From Martelella lutilitoris (lineage in GTDB: Bacteria > Pseudomonadota > Alphaproteobacteria > Rhizobiales > Rhizobiaceae), in assembly GCF_016598595.1 (NCBI RefSeq), contig NZ_CP066786.1, positions 333,501 to 397,500 of the forward strand: a stretch of DNA of 64,000 nt. Direction: 5' to 3'. This document shows positions 1 through 7,866 of this stretch, in pieces. A program made the translations under genes and the position numbers. Each line of letters starts with the position of its first letter. Within the stretch, counting starts at the first letter, position 1. The notes beneath the pieces are model-generated. The model made no database searches. It had not been told where the DNA came from and worked only from the letters and a program-made list of their open reading frames with translations.

Positions 1-105
1 CTTCCGGAAGAGCAGATCGCCCGCATCCAGTTCTTCGCGGAAGAAAACCGCGACATGAAGAACGAGATGATCGACAGGGCCGTTGCCGAAATCAAGGCGG
101 CCTGA
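1..105 (+). CDS. 3' end of ABC transporter substrate-binding protein (PotD-like, partial)
   Basis: The first 34 codons of the window are open in frame 1 and end at TGA 103-105. The residues form a charged amphipathic helix (FFAEENRDMKNEMIDRAVAEIK) typical of the C-terminus of periplasmic binding proteins. The genes that follow are two permeases and an ATPase of the spermidine/putrescine type, so this is most simply the cognate PotD-family binding protein. The start lies outside the window. The identification rests mainly on context, because the visible part is too short for a family call by itself. Confidence 0.6.
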   Translation, partial: LPEEQIARIQFFAEENRDMKNEMIDRAVAEIKAA

Positions 106-172
106 TCAATGCCCCGGCCGGGCGGCAGCGTTTCGCCCGGTCGACTGCGCTACGCCGCAGCCTTTGTAATCT

Positions 173-1171
173 ATGGATTTTCTGACTATGACCAATGATG
201 TTTTGACCGGTGGCGGTCAGGGCGCGAGGACGTCACGGGCGCGCTATTCAAGCTGGATCGGCAAGGTCGCCCGCTCGCCGTTCTACCGCGGAACGATCGG
301 TCTTCTTGCCGAAAACCGCGTCGCCCGGCTTGTCGTCCTGCTGGCCGTGCCGCTCGCCTGGATCGCCTTCTTCAATATCGGTCCGATCCTGCAGATGGGC
401 AATATTTCGCTCCTTGCCAACTATCCGCTGATGGACGGCGACGAGCCGGTCTATACCCTCGCGCAATACGCGCTGTTCTTCCAGGAGAGCCTCTATTTCG
501 TGCCCTTCCTGCGCAGCCTCGTCTTCTCCCTGGTGGTGACGGCGGCAACGCTCGTCGTGGTCTATCCGGTCGCCTATTATATCGGCAAGGTCATCCGCCC
601 CGCCTCGCGCAACAAGGCGCTCTTGCTGCTGCTGACGCCGTTCTGGGCGGGTGAGATCATCCGCGTCTTTTCCGTAATCATGCTTCTGGCCAACCGCGGC
701 GCCGTCAACGCGCTCCTGCGCGAGCTCGGCATGATCGACCGACCGATACCGATGCTCTATACCTATTTCTCGCTGAGCTTCGGCGTCGTCTACCTGATCG
801 CCCTCTACATGCTGCTGCCGCTCTATTCCTCGATCGAGAAGATCCCGAACAGCCTGCTCGATGCCGCAGCCGATCTTGGCGCCGGTCCGTTGCAGCGCTT
901 CCGCCGCGTGATCCTGCCGCTCTCGCGTGACGGTATCGTTTCGGGCTGCAGCCTGGTCTTCCTCACCTCGATCGGCGTCTTCGCCGCGCCGCTTCTGCTC
1001 GGCGGGCCGAATACGGTGATCTTCCCGGAAATCATCGCCCAGCTGTTCCACGGCTCCAACGACAAATGGCCGGCGGGCGCTGCCTTCTCAATCATCATGC
1101 TGTTGATCTCGCTCACCACGGTCGGCCTGTTCATGCGGGTTGTCGGCGGGCGCAACGTGAAACTGATGTGA
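173..1171 (+). CDS. ABC transporter permease, PotB type
   Basis: Inner-membrane permease of a polyamine-type (PotB/PotC family) importer. It has 332 residues, longer than the usual 280-300 because of an N-terminal extension before the first membrane helix (about residues 50-70). The cytoplasmic EAA loop that contacts the ATPase is visible at about 228-250 (DAAADLGAGPLQRFRRVILP). ATG 173 has no clear ribosome binding site; the ATG at 188 is an alternative start. It lies 67 bp after the binding-protein fragment and 10 bp before the second permease, so one operon is likely. The substrate cannot be read from the sequence: PotB homologues also carry other amines, opines or organic acids. Confidence 0.88.
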   Translation: MDFLTMTNDVLTGGGQGARTSRARYSSWIGKVARSPFYRGTIGLLAENRVARLVVLLAVPLAWIAFFNIGPILQMGNISLLANYPLMDGDEPVYTLAQYALFFQESLYFVPFLRSLVFSLVVTAATLVVVYPVAYYIGKVIRPASRNKALLLLLTPFWAGEIIRVFSVIMLLANRGAVNALLRELGMIDRPIPMLYTYFSLSFGVVYLIALYMLLPLYSSIEKIPNSLLDAAADLGAGPLQRFRRVILPLSRDGIVSGCSLVFLTSIGVFAAPLLLGGPNTVIFPEIIAQLFHGSNDKWPAGAAFSIIMLLISLTTVGLFMRVVGGRNVKLM

Positions 1172-1181
1172 GGGACCGACG

Positions 1182-1973
1182 ATGCGTTTTTACATGAAAA
1201 ACCCCCAGAACGTTTTCCTCACCGGCTTCTACTGGGCTTTCGTCGCCTATCTCTTCGTGCCGCTGATGCTGATGACGGCGATGAGCTTCAAGGATTCGAA
1301 CTTCATCTCGTTCCCGATCGATAGCTTCACGATGAAATGGTATGTCCAGGTGGTGCAGGATGAGCAGTTCCTGAGCGCCGTCGGCTATTCGCTGATGATC
1401 GCCTTCATCGTCACGATCGTTGCGACGGCGGTCGGGGTGTGGATTGCGCTTCTCGCTTCCAACGAGGCAATCTGGGGCAAGGCCATCATCTTCGCGCTCG
1501 CCTGTCTGCCTGCCGTCGTGCCGGGCATGATCCAGGCCATCTCGATGCGCATCTTCATCCGCGCCATCGATGTGCCGACCGGCACCTTTGCCATCATCCT
1601 CGGCCATACGGTGCATGCCGTACCCTTCGTGGTGATCATGGCGATGACCAGGCTGCGCTCGATGCCGTCCAGCCTCGTCGACGCCGCGCGTGATCTCGGC
1701 GCCGACAATTTCATCGCCTTCTTTCGCGTCACGCTGCCCTATCTCGGCCCGGCGCTGGTCGGCGGCATGATCTTCTGCGCGCTGACGAGTATCGACGATT
1801 TCGTCCGCACATTCTTCCTCGGCGGCTACCAGACCACCCTTCCCATGCTGATCTTCGCCAAGATTTCGGGGGGCATGTCGCCGGAGATCAACGCCATGGC
1901 AACACTCGTCCTCATCGCCACCGGCGCCATCGGGCTTTATGCCGAACGCCGCGTCCGCCGTTCAAGGAACTGA
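1182..1973 (+). CDS. ABC transporter permease, PotC type
   Basis: Second membrane subunit of the importer, 263 residues, close to the family norm. An EAA loop is visible in the C-terminal half (DAARDLGADNFIAFFRVTLP). Start ATG 1182 follows an AGGGACC ribosome binding site and lies 10 bp after the upstream permease stop. The TGA stop is followed one base later by the ATG of the ATPase gene, so the two are probably translationally coupled. It should pair with the PotB-type subunit to form the transmembrane pore. Confidence 0.9.
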   Translation: MRFYMKNPQNVFLTGFYWAFVAYLFVPLMLMTAMSFKDSNFISFPIDSFTMKWYVQVVQDEQFLSAVGYSLMIAFIVTIVATAVGVWIALLASNEAIWGKAIIFALACLPAVVPGMIQAISMRIFIRAIDVPTGTFAIILGHTVHAVPFVVIMAMTRLRSMPSSLVDAARDLGADNFIAFFRVTLPYLGPALVGGMIFCALTSIDDFVRTFFLGGYQTTLPMLIFAKISGGMSPEINAMATLVLIATGAIGLYAERRVRRSRN

Positions 1974-1974
1974 A

Positions 1975-3045
1975 ATGCAACCGCTCGTCCACTTCAAGAA
2001 CGTCAACAAATATTATGGCAAATCGCTCGCCGTGAACAATCTCGACCTTCAGATCGAGCGCGGCAGGTTCGTCACCCTTCTCGGGCCGTCGGGTTGCGGA
2101 AAATCGACCTCGCTGCGCATGCTGGGCGGCTTCGAGGACCCGTCCTCGGGTTCCATCTTGCTCGACGGCAAGGATGTGACGCACCTGCCGCCGCACCGGC
2201 GCAACGTCAATATCGTGTTCCAGGACTATGCGCTGTTTCCGCACCTGACGGTCGGCCGCAACATCGCCTTCGGGCTCGAGCTGAAGGGCATGCCGTCGGA
2301 GAAGATCCACGCCCGGGTGATGGAGCTTCTGGCGCTGGTCGAACTGCAGGATTATGCCGACCGCATGCCCGATCAGCTTTCCGGCGGCCAGCGCCAGCGC
2401 GTGGCGCTGATGCGCGCGCTCGCACCTGATCCGGACGTGCTGCTGCTCGACGAACCGCTCTCCGCGCTCGACGCGAAGCTCCGCCACCAGATGCAGATCG
2501 AGCTGAAGAGCATTCAGGAAAAGACCGGCAAGACCTTCCTCTTCGTCACCCATGACCAGGAAGAGGCGCTGACCATGTCGGATGTCATCGTCGTGATGAA
2601 CAATGGCAGGGTGGAGCAGATGGGCGATCCCCACACGCTCTACGCCCGCCCGGTCAACCGTTTCGTCGCTACCTTCATCGGCGAATCGAATTTTCTTGAT
2701 GCGGAGTTGCGGTCGGTCGACGGCAATATCGCCACGCTCGACTGGTGCGGCCACATCATCCACGCCACGCTCACCGGACCCGCCCCCACGGTCGGCAGCC
2801 ATGTCACCGTGGCGTTGAGGCCGGAAGCAATCTATGCGGTCAGCCGCGAGCCGGACCGCAGGATTGCGCTTCCCGGCAGGATCACCAACCGGCTGTTCAA
2901 GGGCAATTTCACCGCGCTCACCGTGGGTCTCAACGAGGGCCAGTCGCTTGTGGCCCAGCTTGACCCCGTGGCGCTTGCCCATCTGGAGGGCGACGATGTC
3001 TGGATCGGCTGGCGCGAGGAAGACGCCGTGGTGCTGGCCGATTGA
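1975..3045 (+). CDS. ABC transporter ATP-binding protein, PotA type
   Basis: Cytoplasmic ATPase of the importer, 356 residues. Visible are Walker [10 protein letters not shown], the Q-loop region VFQDYALFP, the signature LSGGQRQR, Walker B VLLLDEP and the switch histidine (VTHDQEEAL). The C-terminal third is a TOBE-type regulatory domain, as in PotA/FbpC/UgpC. The open frame continues upstream into the permease, but ATG 1975 directly after its stop gives the standard N-terminus (MQPLVHFKNVNKYYG). It is the last transporter gene before the enzyme genes of the cluster. Confidence 0.9.
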   Translation: MQPLVHFKNVNKYYGKSLAVNNLDLQIERGRFVTLLGPSGCGKSTSLRMLGGFEDPSSGSILLDGKDVTHLPPHRRNVNIVFQDYALFPHLTVGRNIAFGLELKGMPSEKIHARVMELLALVELQDYADRMPDQLSGGQRQRVALMRALAPDPDVLLLDEPLSALDAKLRHQMQIELKSIQEKTGKTFLFVTHDQEEALTMSDVIVVMNNGRVEQMGDPHTLYARPVNRFVATFIGESNFLDAELRSVDGNIATLDWCGHIIHATLTGPAPTVGSHVTVALRPEAIYAVSREPDRRIALPGRITNRLFKGNFTALTVGLNEGQSLVAQLDPVALAHLEGDDVWIGWREEDAVVLAD

Positions 3046-3075
3046 AGGCCCTGGAATTCGTGAAGGACTGAAGAC

Positions 3076-4521
3076 ATGACCAATGAAAAAGCGCTGGAAG
3101 CGCTGAACGAACGGGTTCGCCAGGATCTCGATTATCTGAACTTTCCCTCCGCCAACTGGGTCAAACCGGTCGGCCCGGTCGACGGCACGCCGGTGAGCGA
3201 TATCGTTATCGTCGGCGCCGGCATGTGCGGGCTTGCCGCCTGGCTGCAGCTGAAGCGACAGGGCATGCACAATACCCGCATCATCGACATGGCGCCCGAA
3301 GGCAAGGAAGGTCCCTGGCTCACCTATGCACGCATGGAAACGCTGCGCTCGCCGAAAAACCTGCTCGGCCCAGCGCTCGGCATTCCCTCGCTCACCTTCC
3401 AGGCCTGGTATCGCGCGCAATTCGGCACAAAGGCCTGGGACGAACTCTACCGCATTCCCCGGCCGATGTGGCAGGAATACCTCGTCTGGTACCGCAAGGT
3501 GACCGGCGCGCCGGTTGAAAACGGCATGAAGGTCGAGCGCGTGATCCCGCGCGACGACGGGCTTTTGGCCCTGAAAATGGCCGACGGCGACACCATCATC
3601 ACCCGCAAGCTGATCTGGGCGACCGGTCGCGACGGGCTCGGCAAGGGCACGGTTCCGGGCTTCGTCTCCGGCCTGCCGCGTGAAAGCTGGGCGCATTCCG
3701 CCGACGAGATCGATTTCGACACGTGGAAAGGCAAGCGCGTCGTCGTCATCGGCGTCGGCGCGTCCGCCGTCGACAACGCCGCAGAAGCGCTGGAACATGG
3801 CGCGGGGGAAGTCAGGCTTCTGGCGCGGCGCAAGAAAATGCCGACAATCAACAAGCTGATGGGCATCGGTTCCTATGGCGTGACGGCCGGCCTGCCGGAT
3901 CTATCTCCCGAATGGCGCTGGCGCATCATGGACTATGGCGACAAGCAGCAGACGCCGGCCCCACACGGATCCACCCTCAGGGTGAGCCGCCACGAGAACG
4001 CCTACTTTCATTTCAACTGCGGCATTGCCAAAGTTGAGCGCGATGGGGCGGACGTGGTGATCACCACAGTGACCGGCCGCGAATTCCGCTGCGATTTCCT
4101 GATCCTGGGGACGGGCTTCACCGTCGACCCGATGGCGCGGCCGGAATTTGAGCCCTTCAACGCCGAGATCGCCTGCTGGGAAGACCGCTACACGCCGCCG
4201 CCGGAAGAACAGAACCCCGGTCTCGGCCGCTTCCCCTGGCTGAACTCCGATTTCTCCTTTTCGGAAAAGAGCGAAGGCACCGCACCCTTCCTCGCGGACA
4301 TTCACAGCTTCAACTACAGTTCGGCCATGAGCCTCGGCAAGGTCTCCGGCGATATTCCGGCGATCAGCGAGGGCGCGCTGTGGCTTGCGCGCGGGGTTGC
4401 CTCCAGCCTGTTCCGCAAGGATCTGGATCAGCACTGGGAAGATCTGCTCAGCTACGAGAGCCCGGAGCTTGACGGCAGCGAATGGACCGATGCCGACGCC
4501 GTGGCCGCCGAGCAGGCCTGA
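3076..4521 (+). CDS. FAD/NAD(P)-dependent oxidoreductase, flavin monooxygenase-like
   Basis: Predicted flavoprotein of 481 residues. An FAD-binding Rossmann motif GAGMCG lies at residues 47-52, a second dinucleotide motif GVGASA at 226-231, and an LGTGF segment near 340 resembles the ATG motif of FMO-type enzymes. This arrangement fits flavin monooxygenases and Baeyer-Villiger-like oxidoreductases that use NADPH. No signal peptide is present. It lies 30 bp after the importer ATPase and 11 bp before a DsbA-fold isomerase-like gene, so it probably oxidises the imported compound. The exact substrate is unknown. Confidence 0.8.
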   Translation: MTNEKALEALNERVRQDLDYLNFPSANWVKPVGPVDGTPVSDIVIVGAGMCGLAAWLQLKRQGMHNTRIIDMAPEGKEGPWLTYARMETLRSPKNLLGPALGIPSLTFQAWYRAQFGTKAWDELYRIPRPMWQEYLVWYRKVTGAPVENGMKVERVIPRDDGLLALKMADGDTIITRKLIWATGRDGLGKGTVPGFVSGLPRESWAHSADEIDFDTWKGKRVVVIGVGASAVDNAAEALEHGAGEVRLLARRKKMPTINKLMGIGSYGVTAGLPDLSPEWRWRIMDYGDKQQTPAPHGSTLRVSRHENAYFHFNCGIAKVERDGADVVITTVTGREFRCDFLILGTGFTVDPMARPEFEPFNAEIACWEDRYTPPPEEQNPGLGRFPWLNSDFSFSEKSEGTAPFLADIHSFNYSSAMSLGKVSGDIPAISEGALWLARGVASSLFRKDLDQHWEDLLSYESPELDGSEWTDADAVAAEQA

Positions 4522-4532
4522 AGGACAAGACC

Positions 4533-5126
4533 ATGACCAAAAAGACCGTCTATTATTATCACGCGCTCTCGTCTCCCTGGGCCTATCTCGGCTGGCCGCA
4601 GTTCAAGGCGCTGATCGAAAAGCATGACCTCGATGTCGTCGTCCGTCCGACCCGGATCGTGCCGGACAATGGCGGCGTGCCGCTGCGCTCGCGCCCGCAG
4701 CCGCGCCAGGATTACCACGCCGTGGAGCTTGATCGCTGGCGCAAGCGTCTCAACATGCCGCTGGTGCTTAAGCCCGCCCATTATCCGACCAATAACGAGT
4801 TTTCCGCCCGCATGGTGATTGCCGCCGATCGCGAGGGGCTGCCGGCGCTTGAGCTTTCTCACTCGCTCCTGCATGCGTTGTGGAGTGAGGAACTGGATGT
4901 CACCCAGCCCGAAGTACGCATCGACGTTGCCAACCGCATCGGCCTTGACGGCACGGCGCTGCAGGCGATGGAAGAGGAGCCCGAAATCGTTCAGGCCTGG
5001 CATGACAGCCATGCCGAAGCGACCGCGCGCGGCGTGTTCGGCACGCCGACGTGGATCTACAAGGACGTGCTCTACTGGGGGCAGGACCGGCTTGATTTCC
5101 TCGATGAGGCGCTGTCGGAAGACTGA
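4533..5126 (+). CDS. DsbA-fold protein, 2-hydroxychromene-2-carboxylate isomerase-like
   Basis: A 197-residue cytoplasmic thioredoxin-fold protein of the HCCA isomerase / GST-kappa / DsbA group. The N-terminal strand ends in Ser-Ser-Pro-Trp (13-16) at the position of the catalytic serine of HCCA isomerases rather than a Cys pair. Near the C-terminus GVFGTPTW carries the conserved cis-proline, followed by a GQDRLDFLDE end typical of the group. The characterised members isomerise a glutathione-dependent step of naphthalene degradation, but many homologues have unknown substrates. Start ATG 4533 follows AAGGAC; the longer open frame overlaps the preceding gene and was rejected. Confidence 0.78.
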   Translation: MTKKTVYYYHALSSPWAYLGWPQFKALIEKHDLDVVVRPTRIVPDNGGVPLRSRPQPRQDYHAVELDRWRKRLNMPLVLKPAHYPTNNEFSARMVIAADREGLPALELSHSLLHALWSEELDVTQPEVRIDVANRIGLDGTALQAMEEEPEIVQAWHDSHAEATARGVFGTPTWIYKDVLYWGQDRLDFLDEALSED

Positions 5127-5138
5127 AGGGAGACTGCA

Positions 5139-5621
5139 ATGGTCGATGTGATCGACAAGGTGCTCGGCGATGATGCCGACATGATCGCGCTCAGAAACCG
5201 GCGCGAACTGTTGAAACAGAAGACACAGGCGAGCTACGAGGCTGCGCTGGTGCCGAAGGAGCCCGGCAATTTCAGCTTTGCGTTGCGCGCAGCCCTTGCC
5301 GCGCGCATGTGCGCGCTGTGGAGGGCCGCCGAGCTTGAGGCGCATTACCGCGATCTGCTGGAGAGCTATGGTGAGACCGCCTTCGACGCGATCCTCGACA
5401 CGAGCTTCCGGCCCGGAAAGGCCGATGCGAAGCTCGATGCCATCCTCGAGCGGGTCGACAAGGTGACGCTGACGCCGAAGGAGGCGACCCGCGCCGATGT
5501 GGAAAAACTCTATGCCGCCGGCCTTGATGACCGGGGCATCGTGACGCTGGCAAGCCTGACGGCCTTCGTCAATTACCAGATCCTGGTCGTTGCCGGGCTG
5601 AAAATGCTGAGGGACCACTGA
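5139..5621 (+). CDS. CMD domain protein, Avi_7170-like family
   Basis: A 160-residue protein resembling the carboxymuconolactone decarboxylase (CMD) domain family named after Avi_7170 of Agrobacterium vitis. It has only one cysteine in the region where AhpD-type proteins carry a CxxC pair (C58 in ARMCALW), so peroxidase activity by the usual thiol pair is unlikely. GGGAG precedes ATG 5139. The stop is one base before the next ATG, so it is coupled to the Avi_7169-like partner. Known: these two families usually occur side by side. Inferred: they form one functional unit with the oxidoreductase upstream. Confidence 0.75.
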   Translation: MVDVIDKVLGDDADMIALRNRRELLKQKTQASYEAALVPKEPGNFSFALRAALAARMCALWRAAELEAHYRDLLESYGETAFDAILDTSFRPGKADAKLDAILERVDKVTLTPKEATRADVEKLYAAGLDDRGIVTLASLTAFVNYQILVVAGLKMLRDH

Positions 5622-5622
5622 C

Positions 5623-6201
5623 ATGTCCGAACCCGTTCACGAATTCACCCTGAAACCGCTCGACTGGCATCCCTACGTGAAACCCGTCGACCTCGAAACC
5701 GCGACCGACGAACAGCGCGACGCGCTGCAGATCACGCCGTCCAACACCAAGGTCTCCGACTATGTTCTGGTGCTGGCGCAGGAGCCGGAAACGCTGAAGG
5801 AGCGTTCGCCGCTCTTCAACGACATCATGTATTCCAAGGAGGGCCTCTCGCGCGCCGGCCGGGAGATGGGGGCGCTTGCCGCGTCCTTCGTCAACAAGTG
5901 TATCTATTGCGCCGCCGTGCACGCAAACCGCCATATCCAGCTGGAAAAACGACCGGAGGTCATCGAGGCGATCTACGAGAAGGGGCTCGAGGCGGATCTG
6001 CCGGACTATGACCAGGCGTTGTTCAATTTCGGCGTCGATCTGACAGCGCACCCGGACAATGTCGGGGTCTACCAGTTCTATCATTTGCGCGAGGCGGGCC
6101 TTGACGACCTGGAGATCCTCGACCTAATCCATGCCATCGCCATTTTCGGCTGGGCCAACCGGCTGATGCACACGCTGGGCGAGCCGCACATCAAGGACTA
6201 G
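5623..6201 (+). CDS. alkylhydroperoxidase-domain protein, Avi_7169-like family
   Basis: A 192-residue AhpD/CMD-type protein. The AhpD active-site pattern is complete: Glu81, Cys93, Cys96 and His100 with spacing E-x11-C-x2-C-x3-H (NKCIYCAAVH). In AhpD such residues form a thiol peroxidase or disulfide-relay centre. It follows the CysX2-less CMD partner by one base. The pairing of an active and a degenerate CMD protein suggests a heteromer, though this is inference. Likely role: detoxification of a peroxide, or a decarboxylation/peroxide step in the pathway of this operon. Confidence 0.8.
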   Translation: MSEPVHEFTLKPLDWHPYVKPVDLETATDEQRDALQITPSNTKVSDYVLVLAQEPETLKERSPLFNDIMYSKEGLSRAGREMGALAASFVNKCIYCAAVHANRHIQLEKRPEVIEAIYEKGLEADLPDYDQALFNFGVDLTAHPDNVGVYQFYHLREAGLDDLEILDLIHAIAIFGWANRLMHTLGEPHIKD

Positions 6202-6207
6202 GTCATT

Positions 6208-7548
6208 TTGGAAACCACCGCCGGCCGCGTTCCGCGCCCCTTTTCGGTGACGCATCGGCAGGTGCTCACCATCGCTTTGCCGATGATGATCGCGCATTTT
6301 TCCACCCCGCTGGTGAGCCTTGCGGCGACCGGCGTGGTCGGGCAATTGCGCGACGAGGTGCTGATCGGCGGCGTGGCGCTGGCGGCGGTGATCTTCGACG
6401 TGCTGTTCACCACGTTCAACTTCCTGCGCGGCGCAACGACCGGCTTCACGGCTCAGGCCGTCGGCGCGGAAGACCGCTGGGCCGAACAGCGCATGCTGCT
6501 CGGCGGCATCCTGATCGCGGTCGGCTCGGGCCTTTTGATCATGCTTTTGCATGTGCCGATCGGCCGGCTCGGCCTTTACGTACTCGGCGCCGATGGCGCG
6601 GTGGGGGAGGCGGCCTGGACCTATTATGCCTGGCGGGTGTGGTCGGCGCCCTTTGCGCTGTTCAATTTCGTCGTCTTCGGCTGGGTCATCGGTCGCGGCG
6701 AGGCGGTGACGGCGCTGTTGCTGCAGGTGGCGCTCAACGCGCTCAACCTGTTCTTCGCCTTTTTCTGGGTGCTGTGGCTGAATTACGGTCTTGCCGGCGC
6801 GGGGGCGGCAAGCCTGGTTGCCGAGGGCGTTACGGCGATTGCCGGCGTCATCCTGATCCTGCGGCGCACGGACCGGCACAAATGGGAAGTGCCGGATATT
6901 TCCACCGTCAAGCGGCTTTTCTCGGTCAATCGCGACATGATGATCCGTTCCTTTGCGCTTCTGATCGGGCTTTCCTTTTTCACCCGGCAATCGGGCGTTC
7001 TGGGCATTGACGTGCTCGCCGCCAACACGGTGCTGCTGCGCTATTATTTCTTCGGCGTCGCCTTTCTCGATGGTTTTGCCACCGCGGCCGAACAGCTTGC
7101 GGGCCGCGCCGTCGGCGCCTTCTACCGCCCGGCCTTCGACCGCGTGATCCGGCTCACCACGCTCTGGGGCGTGGCAATGGCCGTTTTCGTGTCCGCGGCC
7201 TTCTTCATCTCCGGGCCTTACGTGGTGGCGCTGATTGCGCCGATCGCCGAGACACAGACGCTGGCGCATGTCTATCTGCCCTACGCCGCGATCATGCCGC
7301 TGGTCGGGGTCATCGCCTTCCAGATGGACGGGGTCTTCATCGGCGCCACATGGTCACGCGAGATGCGCACGCTGATGCTGTTTTCGCTTGCCTGCTATTT
7401 CGCCGCCTGGGCCGTGCTGCAGCCGCTCTTCGGCAATCACGGCCTGTGGATCGCCATGCTCCTGTTTCAGGGCGTGCGCTCGGTCGCCTTCCGCTTCATG
7501 CTGCCGAAACTGGCGGACAGGACCTTTTCCGGCAATTACCCGCACTGA
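6208..7548 (+). CDS. MATE family efflux transporter, DinF/NorM-like
   Basis: A 446-residue multispanning membrane protein with about twelve hydrophobic segments in two halves, of the MATE family (DinF-like). Start is TTG 6208, with AAGGA at 6193-6197 ten bases upstream; the next in-frame ATG would cut into the first helix. It begins 6 bp after the Avi_7169-like gene, so it probably belongs to the same transcript and could export a toxic intermediate or a product of the oxidoreductase. Its 3' end converges with the small membrane gene on the other strand with only 9 bp between the stops. Confidence 0.88.
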   Translation: METTAGRVPRPFSVTHRQVLTIALPMMIAHFSTPLVSLAATGVVGQLRDEVLIGGVALAAVIFDVLFTTFNFLRGATTGFTAQAVGAEDRWAEQRMLLGGILIAVGSGLLIMLLHVPIGRLGLYVLGADGAVGEAAWTYYAWRVWSAPFALFNFVVFGWVIGRGEAVTALLLQVALNALNLFFAFFWVLWLNYGLAGAGAASLVAEGVTAIAGVILILRRTDRHKWEVPDISTVKRLFSVNRDMMIRSFALLIGLSFFTRQSGVLGIDVLAANTVLLRYYFFGVAFLDGFATAAEQLAGRAVGAFYRPAFDRVIRLTTLWGVAMAVFVSAAFFISGPYVVALIAPIAETQTLAHVYLPYAAIMPLVGVIAFQMDGVFIGATWSREMRTLMLFSLACYFAAWAVLQPLFGNHGLWIAMLLFQGVRSVAFRFMLPKLADRTFSGNYPH

Positions 7549-7557
7549 ATTTCGATC

Positions 7558-7797
7558 CTACTCTTCCGGCTTGTCGTCGTGGCTGTTGAAATAGGCGCGG
7601 TCGGGCGAAATGAAGAAGACATAGGCCATATAGGCCGCAGCCGCCCCGAACAGGATCGACCAGAAGGGCGAGCCGATAAAGATCTCGGCGACCGCCCATC
7701 CGCCGCATAGCGCGACGGCAAGGATGCGGACCCAGAGCGGTTTCAGCGATGGGTGTTTGAGATTGAAGCTCTCGCGCCAGTCGATCTTGCCTGCCAT
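7558..7797 (-). CDS. small membrane protein of unknown function
   Basis: A 79-residue protein with two hydrophobic segments (about 22-38 and 44-62: VRILAVALCGGWAVAEIF and a following WSILFGAAAAYMAYVFF) and a polar tail rich in Asp and Lys. ATG 7797 (MAGKIDWRESF) is preferred over the further upstream ATG at 7833 because the extra 12 residues are Arg/Pro-rich and look untranslated. I do not recognise a function. It converges with the MATE gene and lies downstream of the DUF2793 gene without obvious linkage. Confidence 0.7.
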   Translation of the reverse strand: MAGKIDWRESFNLKHPSLKPLWVRILAVALCGGWAVAEIFIGSPFWSILFGAAAAYMAYVFFISPDRAYFNSHDDKPEE

Positions 7798-7866
7798 GGG
7801 CCGCCTCCAGGGTTTTCTCGTCCGGATAGGCATAGCGGGGAACGGCGACCGATGGCAAGTCGGGCT

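Noticed and set aside
1912..3798. 628-codon open frame on the minus strand opposite the PotA and oxidoreductase genes
   Set aside because: It mirrors real plus-strand genes in a GC-rich genome; the translation is low-complexity, Arg/His/Asp-rich and has no domain.
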